From NCBI GenBank assembly GCA_022448365.1, contig JAKVCS010000003.1, positions 62,001-126,000 on the forward strand: 64,000 bases of DNA, in the 5' to 3' direction. Position numbers and translations under genes: made by a program. The notes beneath the pieces were generated by a model that saw only the letters and a list, made by a program, of their open reading frames with translations, was not told the origin of the DNA and did not search any database. This stretch comes from Saccharospirillaceae bacterium (GTDB lineage Bacteria > Pseudomonadota > Gammaproteobacteria > Pseudomonadales > Oceanobacteraceae). Positions 51,446-61,467 of this stretch are shown piece after piece. The stretch's first letter is position 1. Each line of letters starts with the position of its first letter.

Positions 51446-52510
51446 GTGGAATTCCTGATTGAATATGGGGCTTTTCTGCTTAAAGCAATCACCATTGTTG
51501 TTGCCATTTTAATTGTTGTTGGTGGAGTCATATCGCTGAGTTCAAGACAGAAGGGGTCCAGTGATGGCGATCTTATCGTGAAGAAGCTGAATGATGAGCT
51601 GGACGACCAGAGGGACCAGCTGCAAGAAGTATTGCTTGATAAAGAAGTCTTGAAGCAGCTCGAGAAAGCCAAAAAGAAAGAGGAAAAAGAGAAAGATAAA
51701 GCGGCTAAAAAGGCGGCGAAGGATAAGAAAGAAGAGAAGGAAGAGCAAAGAAAGCGCGTTTTTGTCTTGGACTTCGATGGTGATATTAAAGCCAGTGATG
51801 TTGACTTGATGCGCCAGGAAATTACCGCCGTACTAACCATGGCAACGAAAGATGACGAAATTGTGATAACGCTGGAAAGTGGTGGCGGTATGGTTCACAG
51901 CTATGGGCTGGCATCATCGCAGCTTGAGCGCATTCGAGCTAAAGGTATTCCGCTGACGGTCTGCGTCGATAAAGTGGCTGCCAGTGGTGGCTATATGATG
52001 GCCTGTCTGGCGGATAAGGTGGTTGCTGCACCGTTTGCAATTATCGGCTCGATCGGCGTTGTAGCTCAACTTCCTAACTTTAATCGTTTACTGAAGAAGC
52101 ACGATGTCGATTTCGAGTTATTCACTGCCGGAGAGTACAAACGCACTGTGACTATGTTTGGTCACAATTCTGCAAAGGCAAAAGATAAATTCCAATCTGA
52201 CCTCGAAGACACGCACGAGCTGTTTAAGCAACACGTGGGACATTACCGAAAAAACCTGAATATTGAGGCCGTCGCTACTGGCGACATCTGGTACGGTCAG
52301 CAGGCATTGGCAAATGGTCTGATTGACGAAATCGGTACCAGTGATGACTATTTGGTAGCAGCTTGTGAAACCGCTGATGTTTATACCGTGCAATATGAGT
52401 ATAAGAAGTCTTTGCAGGAAAAATTGGGCTTTGCTGCTCAGGCTGGATTCGAATCTGCAGTAACAAAATTATTAACCGCGGCAAACAATCGCATGCAAAG
52501 CAAAAGCTGA
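51446..52510 (+). CDS. sohB: Inner-membrane peptidase of the S49 family
   Basis: 354 residues from GTG 51446, with AAGGA 7 bases upstream; a GTG at 51440 is too near. One N-terminal helix (LLKAITIVVAILIVVGGV) precedes a highly charged Lys/Glu linker (about 65-105). The S49 domain has IVITLESGGGMVHSYGLAS, the nucleophile in VAASGGYMMACLADKV, and IIGSIGVVAQ. It acts in the periplasm on signal peptides or other membrane fragments. It lies 24 bases upstream of the reductase gene. Confidence 0.94.
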   Translation: MEFLIEYGAFLLKAITIVVAILIVVGGVISLSSRQKGSSDGDLIVKKLNDELDDQRDQLQEVLLDKEVLKQLEKAKKKEEKEKDKAAKKAAKDKKEEKEEQRKRVFVLDFDGDIKASDVDLMRQEITAVLTMATKDDEIVITLESGGGMVHSYGLASSQLERIRAKGIPLTVCVDKVAASGGYMMACLADKVVAAPFAIIGSIGVVAQLPNFNRLLKKHDVDFELFTAGEYKRTVTMFGHNSAKAKDKFQSDLEDTHELFKQHVGHYRKNLNIEAVATGDIWYGQQALANGLIDEIGTSDDYLVAACETADVYTVQYEYKKSLQEKLGFAAQAGFESAVTKLLTAANNRMQSKS

Positions 52511-52534
52511 TTACATTTAAACGAAGGGGCTTTT

Positions 52535-53527
52535 ATGGCATTTCTGGCATATCGCGTAGAAGAAACAGATCAGGGAATGGTGGCGTCCTGGCAGGAGCAG
52601 GACACAGCTGCTCTACCAGAAGGAGATGTGTTGATTGATGTCGAGTATTCTTCGATCAATTATAAAGATGCGTTATCTGCGAGTGGTAATAAGGGTGTAA
52701 CCCGAGCGTTTCCGCACACGCCTGGAATCGACGCAGTCGGAACCGTTGCCGAAAGTTCGAGTAGCGCTTTTTCAGCAGGTGACTCTGTTGTTGTTTTTGG
52801 CTATGACCTGGGGATGAATACCGCCGGTGGTTTTGCTCAAAAAATACGTGTTCCGGCTGGCTGGGTACTCAGGCGCCCAATGAGCCTTACCGCTGCGGAC
52901 GCTATGTCCTGGGGTACTGCCGGTTTTACCGCAGCATTGAGTGTGGAAAAGCTGCTGCGTAACGGAATTAGCCCCGACTCCGGACCTGTTGTCGTTACTG
53001 GGGCAACGGGTGGCGTCGGTTCTGTTGCAGTTGCTCTGCTTGCGAAGCTTGGCTTCGAAGTCGTTGCTGTAACCGGCAAGCCTGATCAGCAAGCGTTTTT
53101 GGAGTCAATCGGTGCCAGTGCCTTTCTTACGCGTGACGATATATTGAATGTCAAAGGTAAAGCCATGGCGAAGCCTTTGTATCAGGGAGCCGTGGATACG
53201 GTTGGTGGCGACCTGGTCTCAGGCTTGCTACCACAAGTTAAGCCCGAAGGTGCAATAACAACGTGTGGCATGATTGCCGGTACAAAAGTGGAAGCTTCCG
53301 TCTTTCCATTTATTTTACGAGGCGTCAGTTTACTTGGTGTTGACTCCGTTGAGATTCCTCTGACAGAGAAACAAGCGGTTCTGAATAAAGTGGCTGCTGA
53401 GTGGCAGCTGTCTCAGCTCGAGTCGATGACAACCGAGTTGGGTCGTTCGCAACTGGCTGGTGTATTGGCTAAAGTGCTGAATGGTGAGGGAGTAGGGCGT
53501 TATCGCTTGAATCTCCAGATTAATTAA
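52535..53527 (+). CDS. acuI: AcuI/YhdH-type acryloyl-CoA reductase (MDR family)
   Basis: 330 residues. The opening VLIDVEYSSINYKDALSASG and TPGIDAVGTV are those of the YhdH/YhfP branch of the medium-chain dehydrogenases, which lacks zinc. The NADPH loop is VVVTGATGGVGSVAVALLA. The C-terminal ILRGVSLLGVDSVEIP is also typical. Characterised members reduce acryloyl-CoA to propionyl-CoA, as in DMSP or 3-hydroxypropionate use by marine bacteria. The substrate here is inferred from the family only. Confidence 0.85.
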   Translation: MAFLAYRVEETDQGMVASWQEQDTAALPEGDVLIDVEYSSINYKDALSASGNKGVTRAFPHTPGIDAVGTVAESSSSAFSAGDSVVVFGYDLGMNTAGGFAQKIRVPAGWVLRRPMSLTAADAMSWGTAGFTAALSVEKLLRNGISPDSGPVVVTGATGGVGSVAVALLAKLGFEVVAVTGKPDQQAFLESIGASAFLTRDDILNVKGKAMAKPLYQGAVDTVGGDLVSGLLPQVKPEGAITTCGMIAGTKVEASVFPFILRGVSLLGVDSVEIPLTEKQAVLNKVAAEWQLSQLESMTTELGRSQLAGVLAKVLNGEGVGRYRLNLQIN

Positions 53528-53539
53528 TCCCGTTACAAG

Positions 53540-53571
53540 AAGCCGGCTCCCGAAGGATTGTCGGTTTTTTT
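53540..53571 (+). terminator. Terminator after the AcuI-type gene
   Basis: AAGCCGGC (53540-53547) pairs with GTCGGTTT (53560-53567) using two G-T pairs; seven T begin within the right arm. Confidence 0.6.
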
Positions 53572-53594
53572 GCGCCTGTATGCCGTCAGCAGGC

Positions 53595-53630
53595 AATAAA
53601 AAAGCAGCCCACAGGCTGCTTTTTTATTTT
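53595..53630. terminator. Bidirectional terminator serving rne
   Basis: A perfect 15-base stem (53595-53609 with 53614-53628, GCAGCC/GGCTGC at its tip) with A and T tracts on either side. It lies 16 bases past the rne stop. Confidence 0.92.
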
Positions 53631-53645
53631 AAAGAATAACGGGGG

Positions 53646-56534
53646 TTACTCTTTGCTTTCCGCTTCAGTTTCAGCAGGGGCTTTGCCTTCGGAGTTCGCA
53701 ACTTCCTGACCCTGATTGCGAGGGTCATTAGCAGCGCGGCCAGTATTGCGACGGCGAGAGCGGCGTCGGGTATTGGCTTTCTCATCGGTTCCAACTTTTG
53801 CTTTATCAGATTTCTCTGCTTCGGCAGGTTTCACCTCAGGCGTTTTTTCTTCCAGCTTAGTCGTTCTTTCTTCCACCTTAGTCGGTTTCTCTGCTGGAGC
53901 TGCCTTGATTTTTTCAGTTTCTTCTTTTGGCGCCTGAGAAGTTTCTGCGACTACTGTTTCTTTCTCAGCAGGCGAAGTCTTTTCTTCTGCGTTACTTCCA
54001 GCCTTTGCTTCAGTATTTGAATCTGAATTACCTTCGGCATCATTGCGACGACGGCTACGACGACGCGTGTTGCGGCGACGCGGCTTTTCTTCCTGTGCTT
54101 CATTAGAGTCGGATTTAGCTTCGGCAGGTTTATCGGCTGCTTTTACTTCTTTTTCCTCTGCTTTTTCCGCCTTTACCGGGGGTGTTTCTTCAGCTGGCGT
54201 TTCAGTCGCTACCTCTGAAACTTCCGTTACCGGTGTTTCAGTGATTGTGTCTTTGTCGCTGCGAGTATTGCGACGACGGCTACGACGTTCACGGCGAGGC
54301 TTGCGATCTTCGCTGGCTTCCGGGGCTGCAGATTCGAGAATGGTTGCCTGGCTTGCTACTTTAGCTTCTGTTTCCGTTTTGGTTTCGCCTGAAGCGGTTA
54401 CTACAACCTCAGACGGCTCATTCGATTTTTCTCGGGGTTCACGACGACGACGGGGACTTTCTCCCTGAGTGCGATCACGTCTTTGAGCCTTTTGGCCGTC
54501 ATTGCGGGCTTCAGTGGATGATTCTTCAGATTTGCGCTTATCGTCACGGCGATCATTGTCGCGTTTCTTATTGCGCTGGCTGTTATCGCGGGTATTTTCA
54601 CGCTTGTTATCGCGTTGGCTGTCATTTTTACGGCGAGAATCACTGCGGCTGTTTTCACCGCGTTCAGAGTCATTGCGCTTGTTCGGTTGGCGATCCTTGC
54701 GACGATTGTCATTGTTGTCACGACTCTCATTGCGATTGCGATTGCCACGCCCGTTGTTGCGGTCATTCCCTTGTTCGTTTTTGCTGTTACGGGAACGATT
54801 ATTATCGTTCTTGCGCTTTGCGTTGTTGTTTTTAGCCGGCTTTTTCTCTTTTTCTTTCTCATCATTGGCGCTGTCGAATAACGTCGCCAATGCAGCACCT
54901 ATTTTGTTCCAAAAACTTGGTTGTGGTGCTGGCGTAGCTGGTGCGACCGTTTTTACGGCTGCTTTTTGTTGAGGTCGGCTGTTCTCTACAGTGGCCAGAT
55001 CAACGCCGTATTCAACATCGGCCGCTTCAATTTTATGTTCGTAACTCACCTCACCAATCAGACTGTCGTCAGGACGGAGTCGCAACACTTCGTAATGCGG
55101 CGTTTCCATGTGAGGGTTGGGCAGGATTAATACCTTGCTGTTATGACGCTCCTCGATCGCGGCAATCAGATTGCGTTTTTCATTCAGTAGGAAGCTGGCC
55201 ACAGGAACTGGCACGACGGCCCGAATCTGACCGGTATTTTCCTTAGCGGCTTCCTCTTCAATCAGGCGAAGAATGGAAAGACCAGAAGACTGAATGTCGC
55301 GGATAACGCCGGTGCCGCTGCAGCGAGGGCAGACGTGACCACTGGTTTCACCCAGTGACGGACGCAGGCGCTGGCGAGACATTTCGACCAGTCCAAAGCG
55401 AGATATGCGGCCAACCTGAACCCGTGCGCGATCCATTTCCAGAGCGCGCTTGAGGCGATTTTCTACTTCACGCTGATTTTTGTTTGCCATCATGTCAATG
55501 AAGTCGATGACAACCAGGCCACCCATATCGCGCAGGCGCAGTTGCCGAGCGATTTCATCTGCCGCTTCAAGGTTGGTATTCAGAGCCGTCTCTTCAATAT
55601 CTGAACCTTTGGTGGCACGTGCGGAGTTGATATCGATGGATACCAGTGCTTCCGTTGGGTCGATAACAATTGAGCCGCCAGAGGGCAGCTTAACTTCACG
55701 CTGGAACGCGCTTTCGATCTGAGTTTCTATTTGATAGCGGTTAAATAGCGGAACACTGTCTTCGTAACGCTTAAATTTGTTCTCGTATTCGGGCATGACT
55801 TGTTGCACAAAACCCAGTGCTTCAGCGTATGCCTTTTCCGTATCAATCAGGACTTCACCGATGTCCTGGCGCAGGTAGTCGCGGATCGCGCGAATGATGA
55901 CGTTGCTTTCCTGGAGCAGCAGGCAGGGTGCTTCACGGTTTTGTGACTCGTTCTGAATGGCATCCCATAGCTTAACCAGGTAATCCAGATCCCACTGCAG
56001 GTCTTCAGAGCTGCGTCCAATGCCAGCAGTACGAACGATAACGCCCATTTTGTCAGGTACGCTGACGCCTTTCATCGCTTCGCGCAATTCCTGGCGTTCG
56101 TCACCCTCGATACGGCGAGATATTCCGCCAGCACGGGCATTGTTAGGCATCAATACCAGGTAGCGGCCAGCCAGGCTGACTTGAGTAGTTAATGCCGCAC
56201 CTTTATTGCCACGCTCTTCTTTGTCGACCTGGACGATTACTTCCTGGCCTTCACGCATAACATCCTTGATATTGATGCGCCCTGGGCCAGGGTCCTTAAC
56301 AAAGTATTCGCGGGAGATTTCTTTAAGTGGCAAAAAACCATGACGTTCGGCGCCAAAGTCAACGAAAGCGGCTTCCAGGCTTGGCTCGATACGGGTGATT
56401 TTACCCTTATAGATATTTGCCTTTTTTTGCTCGCGAGTGCCCGGCTCAATGTCCAGATCGTATAGTTTTTGGCCGTCAACAAGGGCCACGCGCAACTCTT
56501 CAGATTGAGTGGCGTTGATTAGCATTCTTTTCAT
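53646..56534 (-). CDS. rne: Ribonuclease E
   Basis: 962 residues from ATG 56534, giving the canonical start [20 protein letters not shown]. The S1 domain (about 35-120) is followed by the 5' sensor and the DNase I-like catalytic domain, with [19 protein letters not shown] and [12 protein letters not shown] holding the metal-binding Asp. The zinc link is Cys402/Cys405 in CPRCSGTG. After about residue 520 the protein becomes a disordered scaffold. It is first rich in R, N and D, then in alternating acidic/Pro and RRRxRRR blocks, as needed to bind RNA and degradosome partners. It controls mRNA decay and rRNA processing. Confidence 0.97.
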   Translation of the reverse strand: MKRMLINATQSEELRVALVDGQKLYDLDIEPGTREQKKANIYKGKITRIEPSLEAAFVDFGAERHGFLPLKEISREYFVKDPGPGRINIKDVMREGQEVIVQVDKEERGNKGAALTTQVSLAGRYLVLMPNNARAGGISRRIEGDERQELREAMKGVSVPDKMGVIVRTAGIGRSSEDLQWDLDYLVKLWDAIQNESQNREAPCLLLQESNVIIRAIRDYLRQDIGEVLIDTEKAYAEALGFVQQVMPEYENKFKRYEDSVPLFNRYQIETQIESAFQREVKLPSGGSIVIDPTEALVSIDINSARATKGSDIEETALNTNLEAADEIARQLRLRDMGGLVVIDFIDMMANKNQREVENRLKRALEMDRARVQVGRISRFGLVEMSRQRLRPSLGETSGHVCPRCSGTGVIRDIQSSGLSILRLIEEEAAKENTGQIRAVVPVPVASFLLNEKRNLIAAIEERHNSKVLILPNPHMETPHYEVLRLRPDDSLIGEVSYEHKIEAADVEYGVDLATVENSRPQQKAAVKTVAPATPAPQPSFWNKIGAALATLFDSANDEKEKEKKPAKNNNAKRKNDNNRSRNSKNEQGNDRNNGRGNRNRNESRDNNDNRRKDRQPNKRNDSERGENSRSDSRRKNDSQRDNKRENTRDNSQRNKKRDNDRRDDKRKSEESSTEARNDGQKAQRRDRTQGESPRRRREPREKSNEPSEVVVTASGETKTETEAKVASQATILESAAPEASEDRKPRRERRSRRRNTRSDKDTITETPVTEVSEVATETPAEETPPVKAEKAEEKEVKAADKPAEAKSDSNEAQEEKPRRRNTRRRSRRRNDAEGNSDSNTEAKAGSNAEEKTSPAEKETVVAETSQAPKEETEKIKAAPAEKPTKVEERTTKLEEKTPEVKPAEAEKSDKAKVGTDEKANTRRRSRRRNTGRAANDPRNQGQEVANSEGKAPAETEAESKE

Positions 56535-56983
56535 GCTGTACGTTTTGCTCTTAAGGGGCAACGTACTTGCTGGCATCGTCCGGGCGTTGGCCTCGGTCCT
56601 ATACCAAAATATTTATGGGTGCTTTGCATTGTTATCGGTGCCAGTTGGGTCGCCGATCTTAGTCCGCATTGGTACCTCTTACGAAATTGGATACCGACAC
56701 TGTCCATAATTTGATATTGCGAGATGCCGGCAAGGTTGCCTGGTTTATCTCACTGCGCAGTACACTTCGTGTGTCTGCTCCATTAATTCTCGGGAAGAGT
56801 TTTAACCATTTGTCTTCTTCCCTATACTGTGCCGCTTTCCCGGCATCGTCTGACGGCTCCGTGTATCGCTTTCGGTGGAGGCTTACTGTCGACCGAGCGA
56901 ATATAGCAGTAAAGGCAGGGTGCAGCAAACCACCAGGCGAGATTAGCGCCTGATGGGACAATAATTTTCTGATTTTGGATTAC
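56535..56983. promoter_or_regulatory. rne leader and divergent rne/rluC control region
   Basis: About 450 bases with no convincing gene between the divergent rne and rluC starts. In E. coli the rne mRNA has a leader of about 360 bases through which RNase E controls its own synthesis, and the length here fits that arrangement. On the plus strand TTTAAC (56801-56806) and TATACT (56823-56828), 16 bases apart, are a possible rluC promoter. No structure was proven. Confidence 0.5.
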
Positions 56984-57952
56984 ATGTCTCAGACTCAACT
57001 CGATACCAGTAAGGTTAGTTTTGTCACGATTACTGATGGCAATCACGGTCAGCGACTGGATAACTTTCTACTTTCAACTTTAAAAGGCGTGCCTAAGGCA
57101 TTGATTTATCGTGTCATTCGCAAAGGCGAGGTCAGGATTAATAAGAAGCGCGCGAAGGCGGATACGCGAATAGCCGATGGAGACATCGTTCGTATTCCGC
57201 CGATGCGCATTGCCCAGCGCGACGAGGCACCGCCGGTGTCTACCGTGCTTCAGGGTATTCTGGACGATGCCATCGTCCATGAGGATGAAGGCTTGTTGGT
57301 AGTGAATAAGCCGAGTGGGCTGGCTGTTCATGGTGGTTCTGGCGTCAACCTTGGCTTGATTGAAGCACTTCGTCAGATGCGCCCGACTCATACCTTTCTT
57401 GAACTGGTCCATCGGCTCGATCGAGACACATCCGGTTTGATACTGATTGCCAAAAAACGCTCGGTACTGACGGCGCTCCAGCGCATGTTGGCAAACAAGT
57501 CGGGTATATCAAAGCGTTATCTGGCGATGGTGCATGGCGGCTGGAGTCGGAGCGTTCTTGATGTTAAGGCGCCGCTATTGCGGATTGAGCGTCAATCCGG
57601 TGAGCGCATGGTTATTGTCGACGAGAAAGGCAAGTCGGCGCACACCCGAACCCGGTTGCTCAATGCCGGGCCTCATTATTCTCTAATTGAAGCTGAGCCG
57701 GTGACGGGGCGCACTCACCAGATTCGTGTTCACTGCCAATACGAGGGGCATGTCATTGCGGGCGATCAGAAATATCGTGATACCGGTCTTGTTGAAATTG
57801 ACAAGAAGCAAGGGATTAATCGCTTGTTCCTGCATGCATGGCAGTTGAAGTTTCGTCATCCGTTAACGGGTGATTTCCTGAAGCTGGAAGCACTGCCGGA
57901 CAGTGATTTTTGCAAGGCACTAACCAAAGGAGGGTGCCATCTTGAAATATAA
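56984..57952 (+). CDS. rluC: 23S rRNA pseudouridine synthase (positions 955/2504/2580)
   Basis: 322 residues from ATG 56984; a TTG at 56975 is the only longer choice. An S4 RNA-binding domain (about 20-80, QRLDNFLLSTLKGVPKALIY) precedes the RluA-type catalytic domain. The catalytic Asp lies in ELVHRLDRDTSGLILIAKK, followed by EAEPVTGRTHQIRVH. It modifies 23S rRNA during large-subunit assembly. It is divergent from rne, as in most gammaproteobacteria, and its end overlaps the next start by 11 bases. Confidence 0.95.
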   Translation: MSQTQLDTSKVSFVTITDGNHGQRLDNFLLSTLKGVPKALIYRVIRKGEVRINKKRAKADTRIADGDIVRIPPMRIAQRDEAPPVSTVLQGILDDAIVHEDEGLLVVNKPSGLAVHGGSGVNLGLIEALRQMRPTHTFLELVHRLDRDTSGLILIAKKRSVLTALQRMLANKSGISKRYLAMVHGGWSRSVLDVKAPLLRIERQSGERMVIVDEKGKSAHTRTRLLNAGPHYSLIEAEPVTGRTHQIRVHCQYEGHVIAGDQKYRDTGLVEIDKKQGINRLFLHAWQLKFRHPLTGDFLKLEALPDSDFCKALTKGGCHLEI

Positions 57953-58610
57953 ATTAATCATATTTGATTGGGACGGCACGCTGGTAGATTCAACCGGACG
58001 AATTGTTGACAGCATGCAGCAGGCCTCCGTGGAGGTCGGTTTGCCTGCAGTTCCGGATATGGCGGTGCAAAATATTATCGGCCTGGGTTTGCCGGAGGCA
58101 TTACAGACGGTGTGGCCTGGTATTGACGCATCGCAGATGTCAGAGATGACTCGGGTCTACGCGCGTCACTTTGTATACGACAGTAAAGTTGCTATGGCTT
58201 TTTTTGATGGCGTAGCAGACTTACTTGGTGATTTGAGGCAGGCGGGTTGCAAGCTTGCTGTTGCAACAGGAAAGAGCCGCAAAGGGCTTGATCGTATGCT
58301 CACCCAGATGGAAGTGGATGGTCGCCCTGTCGGTGAGCAATTCGCTGCGAGTCGATGCGCCGATGAGACGCGATCAAAGCCTGATCCGTTGATGCTGAAG
58401 GAATTGCTGGATGAACTGAATATACCAGCAGAGGAAGCACTGATGATCGGTGATACGAGCTTCGATCTTAATATGGCCAGTGCTTTGAATATCGACAGCG
58501 TTGCAATGAGTCATGGCGCACACGATCGCAGTGTCTTGCTCGATTGTCAGCCCAGGGCAATGTGTCACTCCATTACAGAACTTAATCAGTGGATAAAACA
58601 GAATGGATAA
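57942..58610 (+). CDS. HAD-family hydrolase, phosphoglycolate-phosphatase-like
   Basis: 222 residues from TTG 57942; GGAGG ends 8 bases upstream and no better start exists. HAD motif I is LIIFDWDGTLVDS with the nucleophile Asp, motif II is LAVATGKSRKG, and motif III/IV is KPDPLMLKELL and MIGDTSFDLNMA. The cap is helical, as in Gph and YjjG. The substrate is unknown. Genes of this kind often lie between rluC and sppA in Pseudomonas and relatives. It overlaps both neighbours. Confidence 0.9.
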   Translation: MKYKLIIFDWDGTLVDSTGRIVDSMQQASVEVGLPAVPDMAVQNIIGLGLPEALQTVWPGIDASQMSEMTRVYARHFVYDSKVAMAFFDGVADLLGDLRQAGCKLAVATGKSRKGLDRMLTQMEVDGRPVGEQFAASRCADETRSKPDPLMLKELLDELNIPAEEALMIGDTSFDLNMASALNIDSVAMSHGAHDRSVLLDCQPRAMCHSITELNQWIKQNG

Positions 58611-59619
58611 TGAAAATCTGAATCATCATTCTACGAATGCGACGGTTACCAGTCGTCCCGACGATAACAGTAAAGAATGGCGACTGATCGAAAAGGTTGT
58701 CATGGAAATGCAGGGAGAGCAACGCCGAACGCGGCGCTGGGGTATCTTCTTTAAGCTTGCATTTTTGGTATACCTGCTGGCGATACTTTTCATGGTTCGC
58801 TTGCCTACGGAGAATCTTGACAAAGCTGGTGCTGCTGACAGTTACGCCGCGGTAATTGAGGTCAATGGCGTTATTGCTGCCGATCAGGATGCCAGTGCGG
58901 ACGCTATTATCTCAGCGCTTCGGGATGCGTTTGATGATGAGAAGGCGCTGGGCGTCATCTTAAGGATTAACAGTCCTGGGGGCAGTCCGGTACAGTCCGG
59001 CTATGTTTATGATGAAATTAAGCGCTTAAAACAAACCCGGAATGATTTTCCGGTGTATGCCGTCATTATGGATCTGGGTGCTTCCGGTGCTTACTACATC
59101 GCTGCGGCGGCGGATGAAATCTATGCCGACAAGGCCAGTCTTGTCGGTTCAATCGGTGTCGTTGGTTCGGGTTTTGGATTTGTTGATGCAATGGAGAAAT
59201 TGGGCATTGAGAGGCGCCAGTATACTGCTGGCTCCCATAAGGGCTTTCTCGATCCCTTTACGCCTGAAAAGCCCGAAGAAAAAACATTCTGGCAGGGCGT
59301 GTTGAAAGTGACTCATGATCAGTTCATTGCTCAGGTAAAGAATGGCCGGGGCGACCGACTTAAGCAAGATCCAGAGTTATTCAGTGGTCTTGTCTGGTCT
59401 GGAGAGCAAGCTCTTGAGCTCGGCTTGGTTGACGGTCTCTCGTCTAGCAGTCGCATCGCAAGGGATAAACTCGGCACAGAGGAACTGGTTAATTTTACCT
59501 ATCGGCCAACGCCATGGGATGAGTTGGTTAGTCGTCTTGGTGCCAGCATTGGTGAAGGCATTGCCTTGCAGGTTATGCAGCACCTTCAAATCCACTCTGA
59601 TGCGCCTAATTTACGTTAA
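58603..59619 (+). CDS. sppA: Signal peptide peptidase, S49 family (SppA-like)
   Basis: 338 residues, starting 8 bases inside the previous gene. One membrane helix (about 47-65, FKLAFLVYLLAILFMV) is followed by a single S49 domain. It shows VILRINSPGGSPVQSGYV, the nucleophile in DLGASGAYYIAAAADE and the lysine in ADKASLVGSIGVV. This is the short form, half the length of E. coli SppA, and probably works as an octamer in the periplasm. It is the second S49 protein in the window, besides SohB. Confidence 0.93.
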   Translation: MDNENLNHHSTNATVTSRPDDNSKEWRLIEKVVMEMQGEQRRTRRWGIFFKLAFLVYLLAILFMVRLPTENLDKAGAADSYAAVIEVNGVIAADQDASADAIISALRDAFDDEKALGVILRINSPGGSPVQSGYVYDEIKRLKQTRNDFPVYAVIMDLGASGAYYIAAAADEIYADKASLVGSIGVVGSGFGFVDAMEKLGIERRQYTAGSHKGFLDPFTPEKPEEKTFWQGVLKVTHDQFIAQVKNGRGDRLKQDPELFSGLVWSGEQALELGLVDGLSSSSRIARDKLGTEELVNFTYRPTPWDELVSRLGASIGEGIALQVMQHLQIHSDAPNLR

Positions 59620-59704
59620 CGAATAACGATTTTTACTTTAACTTGCGGGTGGCGGATGCCGCTCGTACTAAATAACTTTGACACAGGAGCTTTGCATACC
59701 TATT

Positions 59705-60241
59705 ATGTCGCGCACTATGGCAGAGGCTAGGCTACCCCAGCGTGTTGATGCAGCGAAATTAGTTGAGTCAAATCAACGATTTATCGCCGATATCGACAGC
59801 AAGAAACTACTCAGATTGCAATCCGCGGTGTTAAGCTGCGATGTTCCGGTGTCCTGTGAAATTGAATTTGATCGGGATGAGGAGCGTAATCGTGTATTAT
59901 CCGGTAGCTGCAAAACACAAGTAGTAATGACATGTCAGCGTTGTCTAGGGCCGGTTACGGTTTCCATAGAAAGCGACTTTAACTTGGGGCTTGTGTTTAA
60001 CGACGAACAGGCAAAACAGTTGCCAAGGCGACTGGAGCCGGTTGAGCTGGATGAGGATGCTCGTCTGGATCTCTGGGAGGCAATCGAAGATGAAGTTCTT
60101 CTGATGTTACCCAGCTTTCCGACACACCCCGAAAGTGAATGTCAGATAAAACAGCCAACGCCGGAGACAACGGCAATTGAAGATTCAGACGACAAGCGGC
60201 CAAACCCGTTTGACGTTTTAGCTCAGCTTAAACAGAAATAG
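59705..60241 (+). CDS. yceD: YceD/DUF177 family protein (23S rRNA accumulation)
   Basis: 178 residues from ATG 59705; a TTG at 59678 extends the frame without support. The conserved core is VVMTCQRCLGPVTVSIES, with a Cys pair, then LDLWEAIEDEVLLMLPSFP and the C-terminal KRPNPFDVLAQLK. E. coli YceD is linked to 23S rRNA levels and is co-transcribed with rpmF. The same order occurs here, with rpmF 19 bases downstream. Confidence 0.93.
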   Translation: MSRTMAEARLPQRVDAAKLVESNQRFIADIDSKKLLRLQSAVLSCDVPVSCEIEFDRDEERNRVLSGSCKTQVVMTCQRCLGPVTVSIESDFNLGLVFNDEQAKQLPRRLEPVELDEDARLDLWEAIEDEVLLMLPSFPTHPESECQIKQPTPETTAIEDSDDKRPNPFDVLAQLKQK

Positions 60242-60260
60242 CGTTAGTTAGGAGCCAAAC

Positions 60261-60443
60261 ATGGCGGTTCAAAAAAGCAAAGTAACTCGTTCCAAGCGTG
60301 GCATGCGTCGTTCTCACGATGCTCTGGATAATGGTGCTGCACTGGCTACAGATCCAACCACTGGTGAAACTCACCGTCGTCACCACGTAACTGCCGATGG
60401 TTTCTACCGTGGCAAAAAAGTCGTGGAGACTGGCAACGACTAA
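60261..60443 (+). CDS. rpmF: 50S ribosomal protein L32
   Basis: 60 residues, the usual size, with the standard opening [20 protein letters not shown]. The later part is [19 protein letters not shown]. There are no zinc-binding Cys, so this is the zinc-independent form. It lies between yceD and plsX, the conserved order. Confidence 0.98.
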   Translation: MAVQKSKVTRSKRGMRRSHDALDNGAALATDPTTGETHRRHHVTADGFYRGKKVVETGND

Positions 60444-60444
60444 T

Positions 60445-61467
60445 ATGTTTACCATCGCGGTAGATGTAATGGGCGGGGACTTAGGTCCCCGCGTTGCGTT
60501 CAAGGCCTGCAAGAAGATATTGCGCTCGCATTCTGATCTTCACCTTATCATCACTCTCACAGCAGACTTTTCTGCCGAAGCCAGTCAGTACTTTTCCCGT
60601 TATCAGTCACGAGTCGAGCTTATTATTTGTGATTCTTTTATCGCAATGGAAGATGCACCTGCGCGTGTATTACGCCATGGTAAGTCATCAACCATGGCCA
60701 CAGCACTCAAGCAGGTTAAGAGTGAGTCTGCGCAAGGGATGATCTCTGTCGGCAATACCGGTGCGTTGATGGTCTTATCCCGCTCCATACTGGGTACGAT
60801 GCAAGGCGTGTCCAGGCCCGCCTTGGCAACACAGCTGCCGACCGGCGGAAAGCCATTACTAATGCTCGACCTGGGTGCAAACCTCTCTTCCAGTGCCGAT
60901 CAGCTTTGTGAGTTTGCTCGATTAGGTGCGGCCTGGTGCAAAACACGTGGAGAGCGGTGCCCGAGGGTTGGCTTGCTTAATATCGGCCAAGAGGAGAGCA
61001 AAGGTACCGAGGAGATTCAGCTGGCAGGTCAGTTGCTGAGTGATGGGATGGCGCAGTATTACGTTGGTTTTCGAGAGGGAGATAGTATTTATTCTGGCGA
61101 CCTTGATGTGCTTGCGTGTGATGGTTTTTCCGGCAATGTGGCTCTTAAGACCAGCGAAGGCCTGGCTGGCTGGGTCCGTGAAGAATTCAGCCGGGTATTT
61201 GATCAGTCACCTGCAGCCTGGCTTCTGAAGCCCCTTTGGCGCCAATTGTTGAAGCGGGTTTTGAAGCGATTCACCTCAACCCGGTACGCAGGAGCATTGC
61301 TGCTCGGCGTTGATGGCATTGTGGTTAAAACCCATGGAGAATCAGATGAAATAGCGTTTTACGCCGCTATGAATTATTTGCTTGAGCAAGCTCGCCTGGT
61401 GGATCTCAGCCAGGTAAAAGCGGAATTGGTGAGGCTCACACCTTCGGACTCAGTTTCGTCACTGTAG
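60445..61467 (+). CDS. plsX: Phosphate acyltransferase
   Basis: 340 residues from ATG 60445, one base after the rpmF stop. The family opening is TIAVDVMGGDLGPRVAFKA, followed by GMISVGNTGALMVLS, PLLMLDLGANLSS and LACDGFSGNVALKTSEGL. It makes acyl-phosphate from acyl-ACP for phospholipid synthesis. fabH, which follows plsX in E. coli, is absent; fabD comes next, as in Pseudomonas. Confidence 0.96.
   Translation: MFTIAVDVMGGDLGPRVAFKACKKILRSHSDLHLIITLTADFSAEASQYFSRYQSRVELIICDSFIAMEDAPARVLRHGKSSTMATALKQVKSESAQGMISVGNTGALMVLSRSILGTMQGVSRPALATQLPTGGKPLLMLDLGANLSSSADQLCEFARLGAAWCKTRGERCPRVGLLNIGQEESKGTEEIQLAGQLLSDGMAQYYVGFREGDSIYSGDLDVLACDGFSGNVALKTSEGLAGWVREEFSRVFDQSPAAWLLKPLWRQLLKRVLKRFTSTRYAGALLLGVDGIVVKTHGESDEIAFYAAMNYLLEQARLVDLSQVKAELVRLTPSDSVSSL

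Noticed and set aside
54043-54972. Plus-strand open frames opposite the rne scaffold region
   Set aside because: They arise from the Arg/Glu-rich codon repeats of rne and read as low-complexity Arg/Ser/Leu strings.
56659-56961. Overlapping open frames of about 100 codons on both strands upstream of rne
   Set aside because: No ribosome site, no recognisable protein, and the region fits the rne leader.
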